The position numbers and the translations under genes are program-made. The notes under the pieces are model-generated. The model did no database searches. It saw only the letters and a program-made list of their open reading frames with translations, and was not told where the DNA came from. Source: Umbilicaria muhlenbergii (taxonomy: Eukaryota; Ascomycota; Lecanoromycetes; Umbilicariales; Umbilicariaceae). From it: DNA of 64,000 nt. This document shows, piece after piece, positions 32,961-44,400 of this stretch (its first letter is position 1; each line of letters starts with the position of its first letter). The DNA lies in NCBI GenBank assembly GCA_000611775.1, contig KK106985.1, positions 1,660,291 to 1,724,290 of the forward strand, written 5' to 3'.

Positions 32961-34349
32961 TTACAATCCACAGATCTCCCGCCAGCGGTCAATCCTCCGA
33001 CGATTGCGTCCTCGGTCGACAAGGCTTATACTGTCTGAGATGTCGACGGTCTCAGCGTCCCATTCATCGCCATCTTGGTCCTCCGGATATTCCTGATCTT
33101 GAGAATCCGTGACTTCTGTACTCCAGTCTTCGATCCAGTCGCGGTCGACGCCCCCACAGAGTTCTGCTTCGAGGCTTTCCAGATAGTCGCAATCGTGAGG
33201 GTCGTCGACAAAGTTGGATTCCTGCTCCCAATCGTTCCCAATAAGGCCAAGAGCTCTAGCTTGAGATTTGACCTGTTCGTGCCATACTTCTGCGTCTACG
33301 AGAGCCTTCGTCAGGTTCTGTAAATTCGAGAGGTCTATTCGATCGAAGTCGCTTTTGGAGAGCGAGCAAGCGCCGTTCTCTACGGCGTGGCTATAATCGT
33401 GAAACTCCTGGTTATATGTTTCTCTCCGCGTATCGAACTTGTCTTGCAGTGTTTGTAGCCATTGTTCTCTTTTCAGCATGTCTTCGTATGTGGCCAATTG
33501 ATTCAAGCGTTCGAGACTGATAACCGTGTCGTCTGTGTTGCTGCTTCTGTCTGACCTTTGCTCGGATGTCCCAGACAATCGAGTTTCTGAAGCGTTCGAA
33601 GCCTCCGCTGCAGTCTCATCTTCTGGATCCGGGCCCAAAAGACCGGCTGGAGATAAGATGCCCTCGAACAGCTCCTGAAAAGCTTCTCTTAAGTAGGCGA
33701 GATTACGCTTATAGATGATCAGCTGCTCTTCGACCTGTTCTTTCCTCTTCGAGGCATTCTTTTTCGCCTCTTCCCTTTTGCTAATCTCCCCGTGAATCCG
33801 ATTTTGCTCGCGTAAGTCTTTCGCAGCGTCAAGGAGCGCTAATAAGTGCTCTAAGGAGATTTGAGCGGTATCGGCGTCACCTTCTGCGTCATCGTATGTG
33901 CGCTGCAGCCCTTCCACCTTGCGATTCAATGTGGTGATACGGTTAACCCTAGAAACGATATCTTCGGTTAGGAGAAGAGCGAGGCACTCCTTGGTACCGT
34001 CATGGGCTAGTGTAACCCTACTGGAACCGTCTGTGTACGGAGGAGCTCCTTTCACATCGTCCGTTTCCTCTTCGTCTTCGAACGGTATGTCGGATGCCTG
34101 CTCTGGTACTTGTGGTCGCGGACTGTTCAACTTTGCCGTCTCCTCCGTGAGCACGATATCAACAGTGTCGTTTTTCGTACCGCCGGTTAATTTGTTGATT
34201 TCATGGCCATCCTGAATGGTATTCTGCCTCCTTTGTGAGCCAGGTGAGGCCTGTTGAAGCTCATCTGGGCGAGCAATGTCACCAAACGTCCAGTATTGGC
34301 GCAGTCTTTGAAGCGTCTTTCTACCAAATCCTCGCACACGTAACTCCAT
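32961..34349 (-). CDS. coiled-coil fungal protein, unknown function
   Basis: Intronless 462-residue ORF, ATG at 34349. The N-terminus is basic (MELRVRGFGRKTLQRLRQYW), then a polar acidic part to about residue 110. A helical block follows with two coiled-coil-like stretches (about 125-220, rich in E/K/R/Q, and about 275-350, LNQLATYEDMLKREQWLQ), separated by a Ser/Thr-rich linker. The C-terminus is strongly acidic (DQEYPEDQDGDEWD) before a short basic end (RGRNRRRIDRW). No catalytic motif or targeting signal. I do not recognise a named family, but the long open frame with consistent helical heptads supports a real gene. A structural or scaffold role is inference. Confidence 0.7.
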   Translation of the reverse strand: MELRVRGFGRKTLQRLRQYWTFGDIARPDELQQASPGSQRRQNTIQDGHEINKLTGGTKNDTVDIVLTEETAKLNSPRPQVPEQASDIPFEDEEETDDVKGAPPYTDGSSRVTLAHDGTKECLALLLTEDIVSRVNRITTLNRKVEGLQRTYDDAEGDADTAQISLEHLLALLDAAKDLREQNRIHGEISKREEAKKNASKRKEQVEEQLIIYKRNLAYLREAFQELFEGILSPAGLLGPDPEDETAAEASNASETRLSGTSEQRSDRSSNTDDTVISLERLNQLATYEDMLKREQWLQTLQDKFDTRRETYNQEFHDYSHAVENGACSLSKSDFDRIDLSNLQNLTKALVDAEVWHEQVKSQARALGLIGNDWEQESNFVDDPHDCDYLESLEAELCGGVDRDWIEDWSTEVTDSQDQEYPEDQDGDEWDAETVDISDSISLVDRGRNRRRIDRWREICGL

Positions 34350-34876
34350 TTCAAAGTTTTCTTTTTAGTGTGCTTAAAAGAGCAGATAAAAAGTGACAAC
34401 TATAGTAACACCTATATCTGTTACCTACTCTCCTTGTAAAAGTTAGGAGAATGTGTTCAGCTTGTACATTACCAAAACCGCGTTTGATGAAATGCTATGA
34501 TCTTTGTCTTAGAGAAAAATGTGAAGTGGTACATGTCCCCTATCCTTTGTTGCCTTCAAGTACTTTGGAAAAAGGTTTTAGACAAAGATTTCATTTCGTT
34601 TTTGTGACAAATGCTCGTTTATTGGGCTTTGGTCACTGGCTCATACTCTGAATCCTCTGCATTTGTCTGTAGGAGTGGGTTGCAAAGGTGACTCTTTGTT
34701 TGTGATATCGAAATAATGAGCTTTATCTTCAGGAAGTGAGAGGCACCGAGTGCTATATAGTAGCTGGCTCGTATTACGATACTCCTTCCCCTATCTGTTG
34801 TTATTCTATGAAATTTGCTCTTAACAAATTATCAACAAGACCCTTCGTGTCCATCCCTTCGTTTATATTTACAAAT
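34350..34876. promoter_or_regulatory. divergent spacer, AT-rich
   Basis: About 530 bp between two divergent start codons, T-rich and without a conserved ORF. It holds both promoters. An upstream in-frame extension of the right-hand gene (from 34736) is GTG-less and ATG-poor and is not favoured. Confidence 0.4.
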
Positions 34877-35895
34877 ATGGCTCATCGAGATAGGAGGAAC
34901 GCAGGCGCACCTCAACACTCGATAACAAACACGTGGAACCAACGAATGACAGGCTCTAGACCTGGTACACCCTTCGAGGAAGATAATTTGGCACAGCGCT
35001 CAACATCGCCGGACGTTGAGGGCGGTTTCACTACTGTGTGGAGGCAAAGACCCGTAAGGAGAGGCCCGATCAACACAAGCTTTGGTCGACAGGCAGTGAC
35101 CGAGAACCGCCCAAATGATCCCCGTTCGATCCATTGGCGGAGGCCACCACAGCCCTCACAGTTCAACTCTTCACCCCTAAATCCGGCAACAGCAAATCGC
35201 TCGAGTCAATACGGGCCGCCGAGCACGTCTGGATTTGACTACGCGAGACAATCAGCCCTCCCAGAGAATCAACTAGGGAATCAAGAAAACCCCGTACAGT
35301 CTGAAGTGGTCCCAAACAAAGGCCCTGAAATAAAACTGAACAAAGGACGCAAGGCTCACAAAGGACAGTACAGTCTAGGAATGATCTTTCGCGCTATACA
35401 TCATGAGGCCCATTTGGGCGGACCAAGTAATGGTGCTGATAATAGCAGAACACTTAGTGTCTTTGGTGCCATTCATAGCAAATACCGCAAGATGATCGTT
35501 GTTGCCCTTCACGAGCAACATTGTATTGCAATGCAAGTATACCCAGTACGCACAATTGTACCACGAGCTCTCGCTGATATTGCACTAGACCCGTTTATAC
35601 ACACAATGGCAATGGCCTCGCGACCAAAAACAAGCCTGAGGAATACGTATCAGTCAGAGATCATCGGTTCAAGGGCGAATTCGCTGCCTTGTCTACACAC
35701 GAGCCTCTGGTCACGGAAACCCTCAACGATGGCATATACCCATTCGATCCGAAAAGTGTCGCACACGTGACTTATCCAGTTTCTCATAAGTATGACCTAC
35801 AGATTGTTCCAGAAGGTTGTCTTTCGAAATCGTCTACAAAAGTCCTGACTCAGCTATATCTGCAATACGGCCCGAAGCTCGCCGATGTGAAATGA
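34877..35895 (+). CDS. DUF6590-like fungal protein with a GC-AG intron
   Basis: Exons 34877-35532 and 35589-35895, 320 residues from MAHRDRRNAG. The N-terminal ~170 residues are Ser/Pro/Gln-rich and disordered. The folded part begins at KGQYSLGMIFRA and includes FGAIHSKYRKMIVV and HEQHCIAIPVYTHNGNGL, then YVSVRDHRFKGEF and HEPLVTE, an order like the fungal DUF6590 domain (function unknown). To join these blocks in frame the 56-nt intron must start with GCAAGT at 35533 and end CACTAG at 35588; every GT donor nearby gives the wrong phase. GCAAGT is the standard donor of minor GC-AG introns. If this intron were absent, the frame would continue into an unrelated tail. Confidence 0.78.
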
Positions 35896-37177
35896 TGGGT
35901 CGACGACGCAGCAGACTATATCCTTTTTCTCAAACAATGTTTCTTATATGGAGTTACAGGAGCAGCTTTTATGTTTGAAATTACAAACACCAGCGCAACA
36001 TATATACCGCATGTTTGACTGGATTTGTGACATTTAATCGCAGTTACGGATGTGCATGCTCGTGGCAAGCCAACGGCCCAGTGCGCTTCATCGAATTGCA
36101 CGGGGCGCCCTTGACAGCCAGGCGCGGGGCCGTAGAAGTGGCAGTCCCCTTCAGCTGCATGGTAGGCGGATGGACAAAGCTAGGGGCGGGCTCTCAAGTT
36201 GAGAGTCTTGTGACGAATATCTAATGCAGAACAACTTGAGGCACTGCATCTCTATAATTCCCGAATGTACCCATACTTCGCTCTCTGTTCATAAACATAT
36301 CGACAAGCTCCTTCAACACAGAAGTTGCCACTTGATTTGCTAGTGCGCCTGCGGTTCAAGGGCACCCTAGCGGCCTAACAGCTTCGCTAACAGCTTCAAC
36401 TCTGAAGGAAATTCATTGCGCAAAGTGTAGCGGCCGTGAAGTTGACAGATAGCAGATATCAGCCGGATGAGCCAACCACCAATCCTCTTTAGACATTCAG
36501 TGGCAAGATCTGGTGGACAGAAAGTTGACAAGTGACTCTCATCCGCGGGACCCCTTAACAACTCAACCTCAGTCTGAATGTATAGTCTGTGTGATATTTA
36601 GAAGACATGATGTTGAAAAAAGACATTATTTCCACTGGGGAACCCCTTAAAACTCCACTTCGAATGTGTTGTAAGAGTAAGTAACATAGGTCATGAGTAA
36701 AGACAAGATTGTGTAAACCAAAAGGAAGGATAGAAGAAGGATAGAAGAATGATGGAAGGATAACAGTGGGGTAGAAAACAAATTGAAAGAGAGATGAGTC
36801 ATATTCCTAACTTGCACTACACACTCTTTTATTCAGCCTGTTATGATTTAGCAGACGTGAAGTCGGTAAGGAACACTGTCTCACCTAGGGGACCCTCAGC
36901 AGTATAAGCCCTAACACTGCTTTTGGTTAACAAGCCGTCTAGGCGGCCGCCAGCTAATGACCGCGAATCACTTTAGCCCTGCACCTGCAGCGTGACAGTG
37001 AAGACAGATCTGGCATAGATCCAAGTACATGGATACCAGAAGTCACAAAGCTGTATCAAGCACGTTCCAAGGATCACTGAATATTAACTTTGACTCTCAA
37101 TCTACTCCCCCGGATCCCCCGCGATCTTTCTCTCACAACCACCACTTACTGCAACAGTCCACCTCCCCTCCCTAAAT
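35896..37177. other. intergenic, no gene recognised
   Basis: 1.28 kb with short ORFs only. A GGATAGAAGAA-type short tandem repeat lies at about 36725-36765. Two copies of the GGGACCCCTTAACAACTCA-like motif lie at 36547-36566 and 36637-36660. Confidence 0.5.
36724..36766 (+). repeat. short GGATAGAAGAA tandem repeat
   Basis: Two adjacent GGATAGAAGAA-like units plus degenerate GGAAGGATA flanks, intergenic. A simple-sequence repeat. Confidence 0.6.
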
Positions 37178-38154
37178 CTAAAGCGTCACATACCGCCTCC
37201 AATCATGCACATCCCTAAACCCCAACACCTCCCTAATCTTCCGATTACTCAACGGCGCCTCCCACTCCCCCATCTCCCGCGTCACCCTAACCCCCGGACA
37301 CTCCGCCCGCAAAAACTCCACCGTCGGCACCGTCGTCGTAATCGTATCATTCGTCGCATTAAACACCTGAAACCCCAACCCATCCTTTCGGACACACAGA
37401 TCGCAGATCTGGCCCAAGTCCCTCGCGTCGATATAGCTCCATGCGTTCCGCTTCCGCGAACTGGGGTTGCGGACGAAGCCCGGGAAATCGCGCTCGTACT
37501 CGTGGGGCTCGATCACGTTGCCGATGCGCAGCGCGTAGATGTCGACGCCGAATCGGCGGGCGAAACTGCGGGCGCAGCGCTCGCCGCAGAGTTTGCTTGT
37601 GGCGTAGGTGTCCATGGGGTCGACGTCGTAGTCTTCTTCGAGGGGGAATTCGTGGTCTGGTGCAACTCAACTTGTCAGACGGAACTCCCGGAAGCATGAC
37701 AACGAGGGGGGGGGGGCCACGTACAATCCACATCCCCCTGGGCGAAACAAACTCCATATGTCGTCTCGCTACTCGCGATCACGATCTTCTTAATCCCTAG
37801 TTTACACGCCGCTTCGATGACGTTATACGTGCTCTGCACATTCCCCATGAAGCACTCGTTATCCGGCACCAGCATGTTCCGAGCATATGCAGCAAAGTGG
37901 ATCACCGCGTCCGGCTTCTCCGCACGGGGCCCTGCGTACTCGCCCATGTCGAAGAGCGAGGACATGGCGTTGAAGACTTGGCCGCTGTCGGTGAGGTCGG
38001 TTTTCATGGTGTAGACGTCTGGGTTGTCGAGGGGGACGAGGTCGAGGTTTAGGACTTTGTGGCCTTGTGCGAGCAGGTAGGGGATGCAGTGGCGGCCGGC
38101 TTTGCCGCTGCCGCCGGTGAAGACGATGCGTTTTCCGGATGGGATTGTGGCCAT
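37178..38154 (-). CDS. NAD-dependent epimerase/dehydratase (extended SDR)
   Basis: Exons 38154-37725 and 37656-37178, 302 residues. The 68-nt intron contains a C-run on the coding strand. The Rossmann nucleotide motif TGGSGKAGRHC (GxxGxxG) sits near residue 14, an acidic residue ends strand 2 (LDLVP), and the active-site YATSK (YxxxK) lies at about 154-158 with IASSETTYG upstream as the catalytic Ser/Thr region. HEFPLEEDYDVDPMD before YATSK is typical of nucleotide-sugar epimerase-like SDRs. The C-terminal substrate part includes SYIDARDLGQ. Such enzymes interconvert nucleotide sugars or reduce similar substrates in the cytosol; substrate not determinable here. Confidence 0.9.
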
Positions 38155-38540
38155 TGTGGGGTGGAGGGGCGGAGGAAGTGTGGGGTTGTTTTTCAGGAGG
38201 AGTGAGTGGAGGTAGAAATGTGGTGGTGGATGTGAATGTATGGGCGGAGGTGACCCCTGTCGAGTGATGTCAACGGGTGAACGTAACCATGGGGTATGAG
38301 GCCACTGGGTCGGGGTTTCGGTGGAGTGAGGACCGAGAGGGCGGCTAGGCGGAGATATCGAATTAGGGCAGACGGTGGCTAGCCCTGCAGCGAGGTTCGA
38401 AACTTCCCCTCGTGGGACCTCACAGGGGTTCTGAATATCGATCCTTTCCCTGATGATTGGGCTCCTAACATAGCCGTATCGAGTCCTTCAAGAGACCACA
38501 GCCGCTTTCCTCGTCATCCATATCACAACCCCAACCGCAA
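38155..38540. other. intergenic, epimerase promoter
   Basis: 386 bp upstream of the epimerase, G-rich on the plus strand near 38160-38260. No other feature seen. Confidence 0.4.
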
Positions 38541-38936
38541 TCACGACCTCTCCGACCTCGCCACAACCATCGACGTCCCCCCCACCGCCAGTCCCGCACT
38601 CGCCAACACCACCAACGCGACCCCCGCAATATTCGGTCTGAACAGCCCCCTCTGCAGCAACCGCAGAATGGATAAATACCGAAACGTGCCATGTATGAGA
38701 CAGCCGCTGCCCAAGCCGACCAGCACGATCGGCGCTTTCTTCGTCTGTTCGCCCTCAAGAAGCGTCGGTGTCGCTTCCATGGCGTCGAACCTTTTGATCG
38801 CGACGCCGAGCGCGATGAATCCTAAGCCGGTGCGCGACCAGGCGAGGAATGTCCGCTCGTTGGCGAGGTGGTCCCGGGCTACGCTGCCGGTGTTGGCGAT
38901 GGGGACAGCGCGGAGGGATTTGAGCCAGTGGGGCAT
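38541..38936 (-). CDS. DUF202-domain small membrane protein
   Basis: Intronless, 131 residues, ATG at 38936. The hallmark DUF202 block DHLANERTFLAWSRTGLGF lies at residues 22-40. A first membrane segment overlaps it (FIALGVAIKRF), with two further hydrophobic segments (APIVLVGLGSGCLIHG and NIAGVALVVLASAGLAVGG). In bacteria the family is YidH-like; in fungi the domain also occurs in vacuolar transporter chaperones (VTC), where it forms the membrane part. This protein is the stand-alone form, with no SPX or polymerase part. Function unknown. Confidence 0.88.
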   Translation of the reverse strand: MPHWLKSLRAVPIANTGSVARDHLANERTFLAWSRTGLGFIALGVAIKRFDAMEATPTLLEGEQTKKAPIVLVGLGSGCLIHGTFRYLSILRLLQRGLFRPNIAGVALVVLASAGLAVGGTSMVVARSERS

Positions 38937-39320
38937 GGTGGTGAGCTTGGGAGTCGCCCAAATGCTTTGGTTGTAACAGAGGTTAATCCATGTCTCGCTG
39001 AATCGCGATGGAAGTTGCGAAGCATCCCCGATAGGGCCAAGACGCTTACATAATTTCAGGTTACATTGGCTATGAGCTTGGAGCAGCGAGGCCTCAGGCT
39101 TGCATACAAAAGCTTCCGCTTTGGGCTGTTAATTCTACTGCCGGTGAGCTATTATGAATTCTGAACACAGAAACTATATAACAATCCCGGGTATCTGCAA
39201 CGCTGTCAAGCAAGATCCCGCCTAGCTAAAATATAAGCCCAACGGTTCCAAGCTCCAGTCCAGTACTGTGGGCAAATGCAGATTGCGGGTAATTCAATAG
39301 AACAGCCGTTCTCAAGTCAA
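38937..39320. other. intergenic, no gene recognised
   Basis: 384 bp between same-strand genes. It holds the DUF202 gene promoter. Nothing else identified. Confidence 0.4.
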
Positions 39321-40774
39321 TCAAAACACAGCGCTCCGTTTCTTGGATAGCTTCTGCGCGTCCGCATCATTATGGCTCCTCAGACTAAAGATGCTCAGCT
39401 TCCCGCCGAGTCGTCTCCCATTATCAGGTCTTAACGAAGACCCTCCACCGCCATAATAACCGCCTGAAGAGCTACCGCTAGACGCATTAGGTCTCTGCGG
39501 TAATAGAGGTCTTGAATTTGGGTAGTTCAGCCGATTTTGCTCATCTATATACTCTCTTCGGAGGCGTTCAGTCTCTCTATCGATCTCGGCTTGCTTGCGC
39601 CGAGCCTCCCTTTCTTCATCTTCTAGCATCTTCTTCAGGCGCTTCATCTCTTTGTGTTCTGCTTGCTTTTGTTTTCGCTCTTCGTGTTCGACCTGTTTCT
39701 TGAGCCGGGCGGTCTCCGCGTCTATTTCCCATTGGGAGCGTGGGTCTGTTGGAGGGGGTCGCGGGTTCGAGGTTTGGTTCTGCAATGGCAGTCCTAGGCT
39801 TGAATTTGAAGGAGTGTCTTGTGAGTGAAGAGCCGCGCTGGAGGACCTCGGTGACCGAGACTGTCTTCGAGGAGGAGTAGCGTTGTACAAAGCAGCAGTA
39901 GCCGCAGAAGGCATTTTGTTGCTGGGGACCGCCCCGTTACTGCTTCGTCTTGGGGCTTCAGTAATATTAAACGTCTCCCTTATCTGACCATAGTACACAT
40001 CGCGTATGATCGCTGCGCTCAGGAGTAACACGATCTCGAGACCCTTCGGATCTTCCATGTCCACACGATTCAAGTTTGGCTCATAAAGAGTGATCTCCTT
40101 AAGGTGCTTGAACATCGCTATCGTAATGTCCGGCTCCCTGTTCTTCCTCTTACTGCCGTCCGGGTTTGTAGATTTTCCCGAAAGTGAGCATACCAAGTCC
40201 TTTGACAAGGTTCCCTCTTTTTTCCACTTGAAATTGATCTTCGGCGTCGTAACCGCTGCGGTAGGGTCGTTTTGCGTACGGTCGAGGGCCGAGGCTGAAG
40301 GTCTCCTGAAGGTCTGCTGAGGCATTTCGAATTCCCAGTATGAGGCCGAGTTCCATGTTTTCGGTCGCTGTTTCACTACCACTTGCTGGTCAGGGTTGTA
40401 CAACTGCACGGTGAACTCGGTTGGTAGGATGGGTTGAGGTGGAGGCGGTACACCTCCGTTCAGGCGGATTTCCTCCTGGGTGGGTGTCGGTTGAGTCCAC
40501 TGCGGTATCAGGAGAACCTCTCCGAAGAGAATGTCAGGGTTGTAGCTATCATAGAGTGCTGCCGCATAGCGGTTTTTTGAGGCTGGTAAGCTTGGATCGG
40601 GATGACGAATAGAATACGCGGGTTCTGCTTCAGCTCCATACTGAGCCAAATAAATGGTAGCGTTATGCTTGGTGTCATCAGTAGACGGGTTGATGTAAAA
40701 CGCTATCAGAGTTAGCATCATTGCCAGGCTGCCAGATGAGAGATGATCTTACTGGGTAGATTTTCGTCCAGCAT
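39321..40774 (-). CDS. conserved fungal protein with C-terminal coiled coil
   Basis: Exons 40774-40753 (22 nt) and 40702-39321, 467 residues, joined by a 50-nt GTAAGA...GATAG intron. This reading gives the start MLDENLPTFYINP, which I recall at the start of related uncharacterised fungal proteins. The overlapping longer frame upstream has the wrong phase. The N-terminal 250 residues look like a folded beta-rich domain (LYDSYNPDILFGEVLLIPQW, TEFTVQLYNPDQQVV, NFKWKKEGTLSKDLVC, then EITLYEPNLNRVDMEDPKG and helix EIVLLLSAAIIRDVYYGQ). A Ser/Pro linker and a strong charged coiled coil follow (KKQVEHEERKQKQAEHKEMK), then a Gly-rich end. Function unknown. Highly helical C-terminus and no membrane segment suggest a cytosolic scaffold; that is inference. 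Confidence 0.8.
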
Positions 40775-41493
40775 AGTTTGTCCTAGTAATAGCGGTCGTC
40801 GTCGGAAATATCGGGTCAGTAGTCGAACTAGTCCGTCGACAAGAGTCAGAAATTGATGAGATGTTCGAACTACAGGAGGAAGGCGAGGAATCGAAAGTCA
40901 TCTCTTGCTCGTCAGCTCGTGAAGCCTTGTACCTGAGGGAAGGCTGTGACGAAGCCCGAGAGAGAGTCATGCGCGTCGTGCCTGCGTGCCAGTCGTGGCG
41001 GAGTCCATCTTATCTTATCGCCTAGCTCCCGCACCTGAAACGAACCGTATTAAGGTCTGAATATAGAAGCATCCTCACTACTCCGTTCTAAGCCTCCAAT
41101 TAAGAGCACTACTCTGTCGAGGGGATCCCTCAACAACTCACAAGTCGAAGCAGCACATGAACATCCTTATAGTGAGCTCGGTCGAGATTCATAAGAAATA
41201 GTATCGCTGCACTGGAAACTTCCCCGCAGCTGAAAAATGCTCCTCATTTTGTCCATATGCTTGACTGCGGCAGCCGAGTAAGTTACAAATGTTACAAGAC
41301 ATGAGGCACCTCACCGCAGATTATGCTGAGCACACAATCCAAAGTCCCTTATAGAAAGTGCGAGGTGAGCTCATGCTTTCATGTGAATCGCTATGGGGGT
41401 ATCCTAAAGCACGCAGCTTATGAACCGATATACACCAAGCTAATAGGTTCGCCAAAGCCAACATTTCTGTCGCCGGCCAACGCTATACTATGC
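40775..41493. other. intergenic, one dispersed-motif copy
   Basis: About 720 bp. GGGGATCCCTCAACAACTCA at 41121-41140 is the best copy of the recurrent motif. No gene supported. Confidence 0.45.
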
Positions 41494-44400
41494 TCAAGCA
41501 ACGCCGAAACCCTTGCTGTTCTCAATGGCCAACCGCAATTTCTCTTTCAATTTCTTCCGACTCGAATACTCAGGGAGCAGAAGTCGGCCAAAGCATGTCA
41601 GGCTGGTGGGAACGCGCTGTTCGAGATTAGCACTTGTCATCGTCATAAAATGATGACATGACTTACATCATCGCTTGTGCCGTTCCGCTGTATCACGAAC
41701 AGGATGCTGCGAATTCCGTTGACCGGAATTCGGTCACTAGCAGTCACAAACTCCAACAGCTGCCGGACTTTCTCTGGAGAGAATTGACGGACGACATGCC
41801 AGAAGTCTTTGATGATGCGGTGATCTGCATGGTAGCCATTCTCATACCTTGCGGTCTGCTCTAAAGCGTTGACATCAATCTCTTGAATGCCTTCGACCAC
41901 ACTCTGAAGCGCATTCGGCGTGAATATAGAAAGCGCCTTCCTGTCTAAACAGACAAAAAAGCCACGCGCAAACGCCTCGTATTGAGGACGGATTGACTTG
42001 TCAGTAAGCCAGAATATGTAGTCCTTTACATACTGCTCACGGTTCTCATTGGTCACCATGCTTGCTTGCGACGTAACTGAGTTAGTCCTAGGTCGTAGGA
42101 TCCGAGCCGCTTCTCCAGAGGTTGAGGCATTTGTCGATTCGCGAAGATCGTTGATAGATAATGCAGAACAGGCTAAATTGATCCAGCCGTCGCTACCTTC
42201 AGTCGATGATTGCGGCGAGCCATGGCTTTCATCCTTCGCCAACGAGGCGCCGAGCGTGTCTCGGTCTGCCCCGAAGGACGTGCTTTTTCCTTTGCCTTTG
42301 CCCTTGTCGACTTTGGTTGGTGGCCAGATGTCGTTCCGTCCAATCCGCTCCATATCAATAAACAAAGTCGAGCCCAGAGCCTCAGCACTGAAAACATAAG
42401 ACCGCATAAAGACATCTTCAACGTCACCGTCAGTCCACGTCAAGAGGTCAGTGAGCCCCTTTGCCAGTTCAGCCCACCCATCTCGAATGTGTTCTAAACC
42501 GGTTACTGGCATGCCTAAGAGTTTGCGGTAGAGTGCTAGGGGAAAAGTGATAGGTAAGGTTAGACCGTTGTAGATTGCAAGCGAAGTCAAAAGGCCAAGC
42601 AGCTCAAACTTGTACAGCGGTTCGAGCGAGCATGGTTGGAACCATGACATCCTTGTGCGAGTGTCTGTGGTGAATAGTCCTGCGTGCATTACATGATCAG
42701 ATGCTTTCCCAAAATTTTTTGTGTAGTCACATTCACACTTACCATAGTCGGGATTTAGAGCTTCATCAATCGCCATCCGGAAGAACTCTTGCTGTACACC
42801 ACCGTGGTCTACACCCTCTTCACCTTCTTCCATGCCCATACGCACCTTCAAAGGTCTCATCAGCTCACGCCTCTCGCGCCTCCATAGCTGGTTCAGTGCG
42901 CACGTCAATACATCATCTCGACGGATCTCCAACACAAGATAATTCGTCAGGGCCACGGTGAGTCTCTCGAGGAGTCTATTTTCTCTATGGTCTGCAAGTC
43001 CCCCCTCGGCAAACGTCATTTGCATAACCATTCTGGTAGTCGTAATGGACGCCTCGAAAGCCTTGAACATAGCAGAATGGTTTATCGCTCGAAAATAGGT
43101 TACTAGAGCAGAGGGCGGGAAAAGGAAAGGGTAGGACAGCAAGTGAACTGTATTCGTATTTTCCTGCGAATTAAGCCATTCGAGGGGCATGTCCATAGGG
43201 TCGAGGCGTTCAGATAAGAACGGGGTGTGAAACGTCTCTGGTAGCAGGCCAAGCTCGGCGTAGTGCTCATCTGCAGCCTTGTTAGTATCAGGTTCGTGCA
43301 GAACTAATAGAAGCACAGATACTTACAAAACGTAGACATCATCTCGATGGCTCCGCCAACTGCACCCCATTTGGCTACGTCTGCTTTGCCATTCCACTCT
43401 TTTAGTAGTACGGTGCGAAGCCACTCAACAGTGACCGCCGGAAAAGACCATCTGACGGACAGTGTATCCTTGGGCTTTCCGTGATAACAGTCATTGGCTG
43501 TACCTTGTCTAGACGGCGGAAACTTGGACGTGTCTGCGCTGGCTTCGGTTGCCTCTGCGCTACTGGCTTTTTTCTGCGTGAAAAAATCGAGAACGGAACT
43601 TATCATATCGTGGTTTACGTCAGCTGGCGCAGTGTGATTTCTTCTGCTGGATGTTTTGTTTTTGGCCATTTCGGACATACAGCGTCGGGCAGAAATAGCT
43701 CGAACAAGCCTTGTCATCAAGGCCAAAGCAGCTTCATCCTCGAAGGCATCCATAGTCTCCAACAAGGATCTAATGATACGAGAGTCCCACGTTTTTGCAA
43801 GAACTTCGGGTGCTATGTGCCCAGAAGCGCGAAGCTTCTGAACTGCAAGCCAGGTCTCCGGCTCACTCTTCGGAATCGTAGCCCCTAAGGCGGCAAGCAC
43901 GATCTTGACTATATGAGCTGCGTCTGAATCATCTAGGAAAGTGTCGTTACGAAGATCATCTGAAGCGTCGGCAGCGCTGTGGTTTTGACGCGTGCTCAAT
44001 AGTGCCGTTCCAGCCCTCAAGTCCGAGCTTCTCGGATAGCTATGGGCTATAGGCGCATTGAATAGAACACCGGTAGCGATCCACAGACTTGGCAAAATCG
44101 TTCTTGGATGATGATCTATTTCCATCAGATTACGAAATTGGTACAGCAACTCTTCTGCGTTGATAGTGCCTCTGGTCTCCATGACATTTGGAACAATATC
44201 ACAAGTCGCCCGACACAGAAAAGATTTCAATAATGCTGCAGTGTTCCCCAGCACATAATTCAATGTCTGCACCCCGAAAGCAAGGGTCCTTTGAACTTCT
44301 GTGGTACTTCCACGGACGAGAGCGGTTGGCCGCAAATAAGAATTGTCTGTACGACCGATGGAGCGTAGATGCAAACGTCCATCACAAAGCGAAGGTTCTG

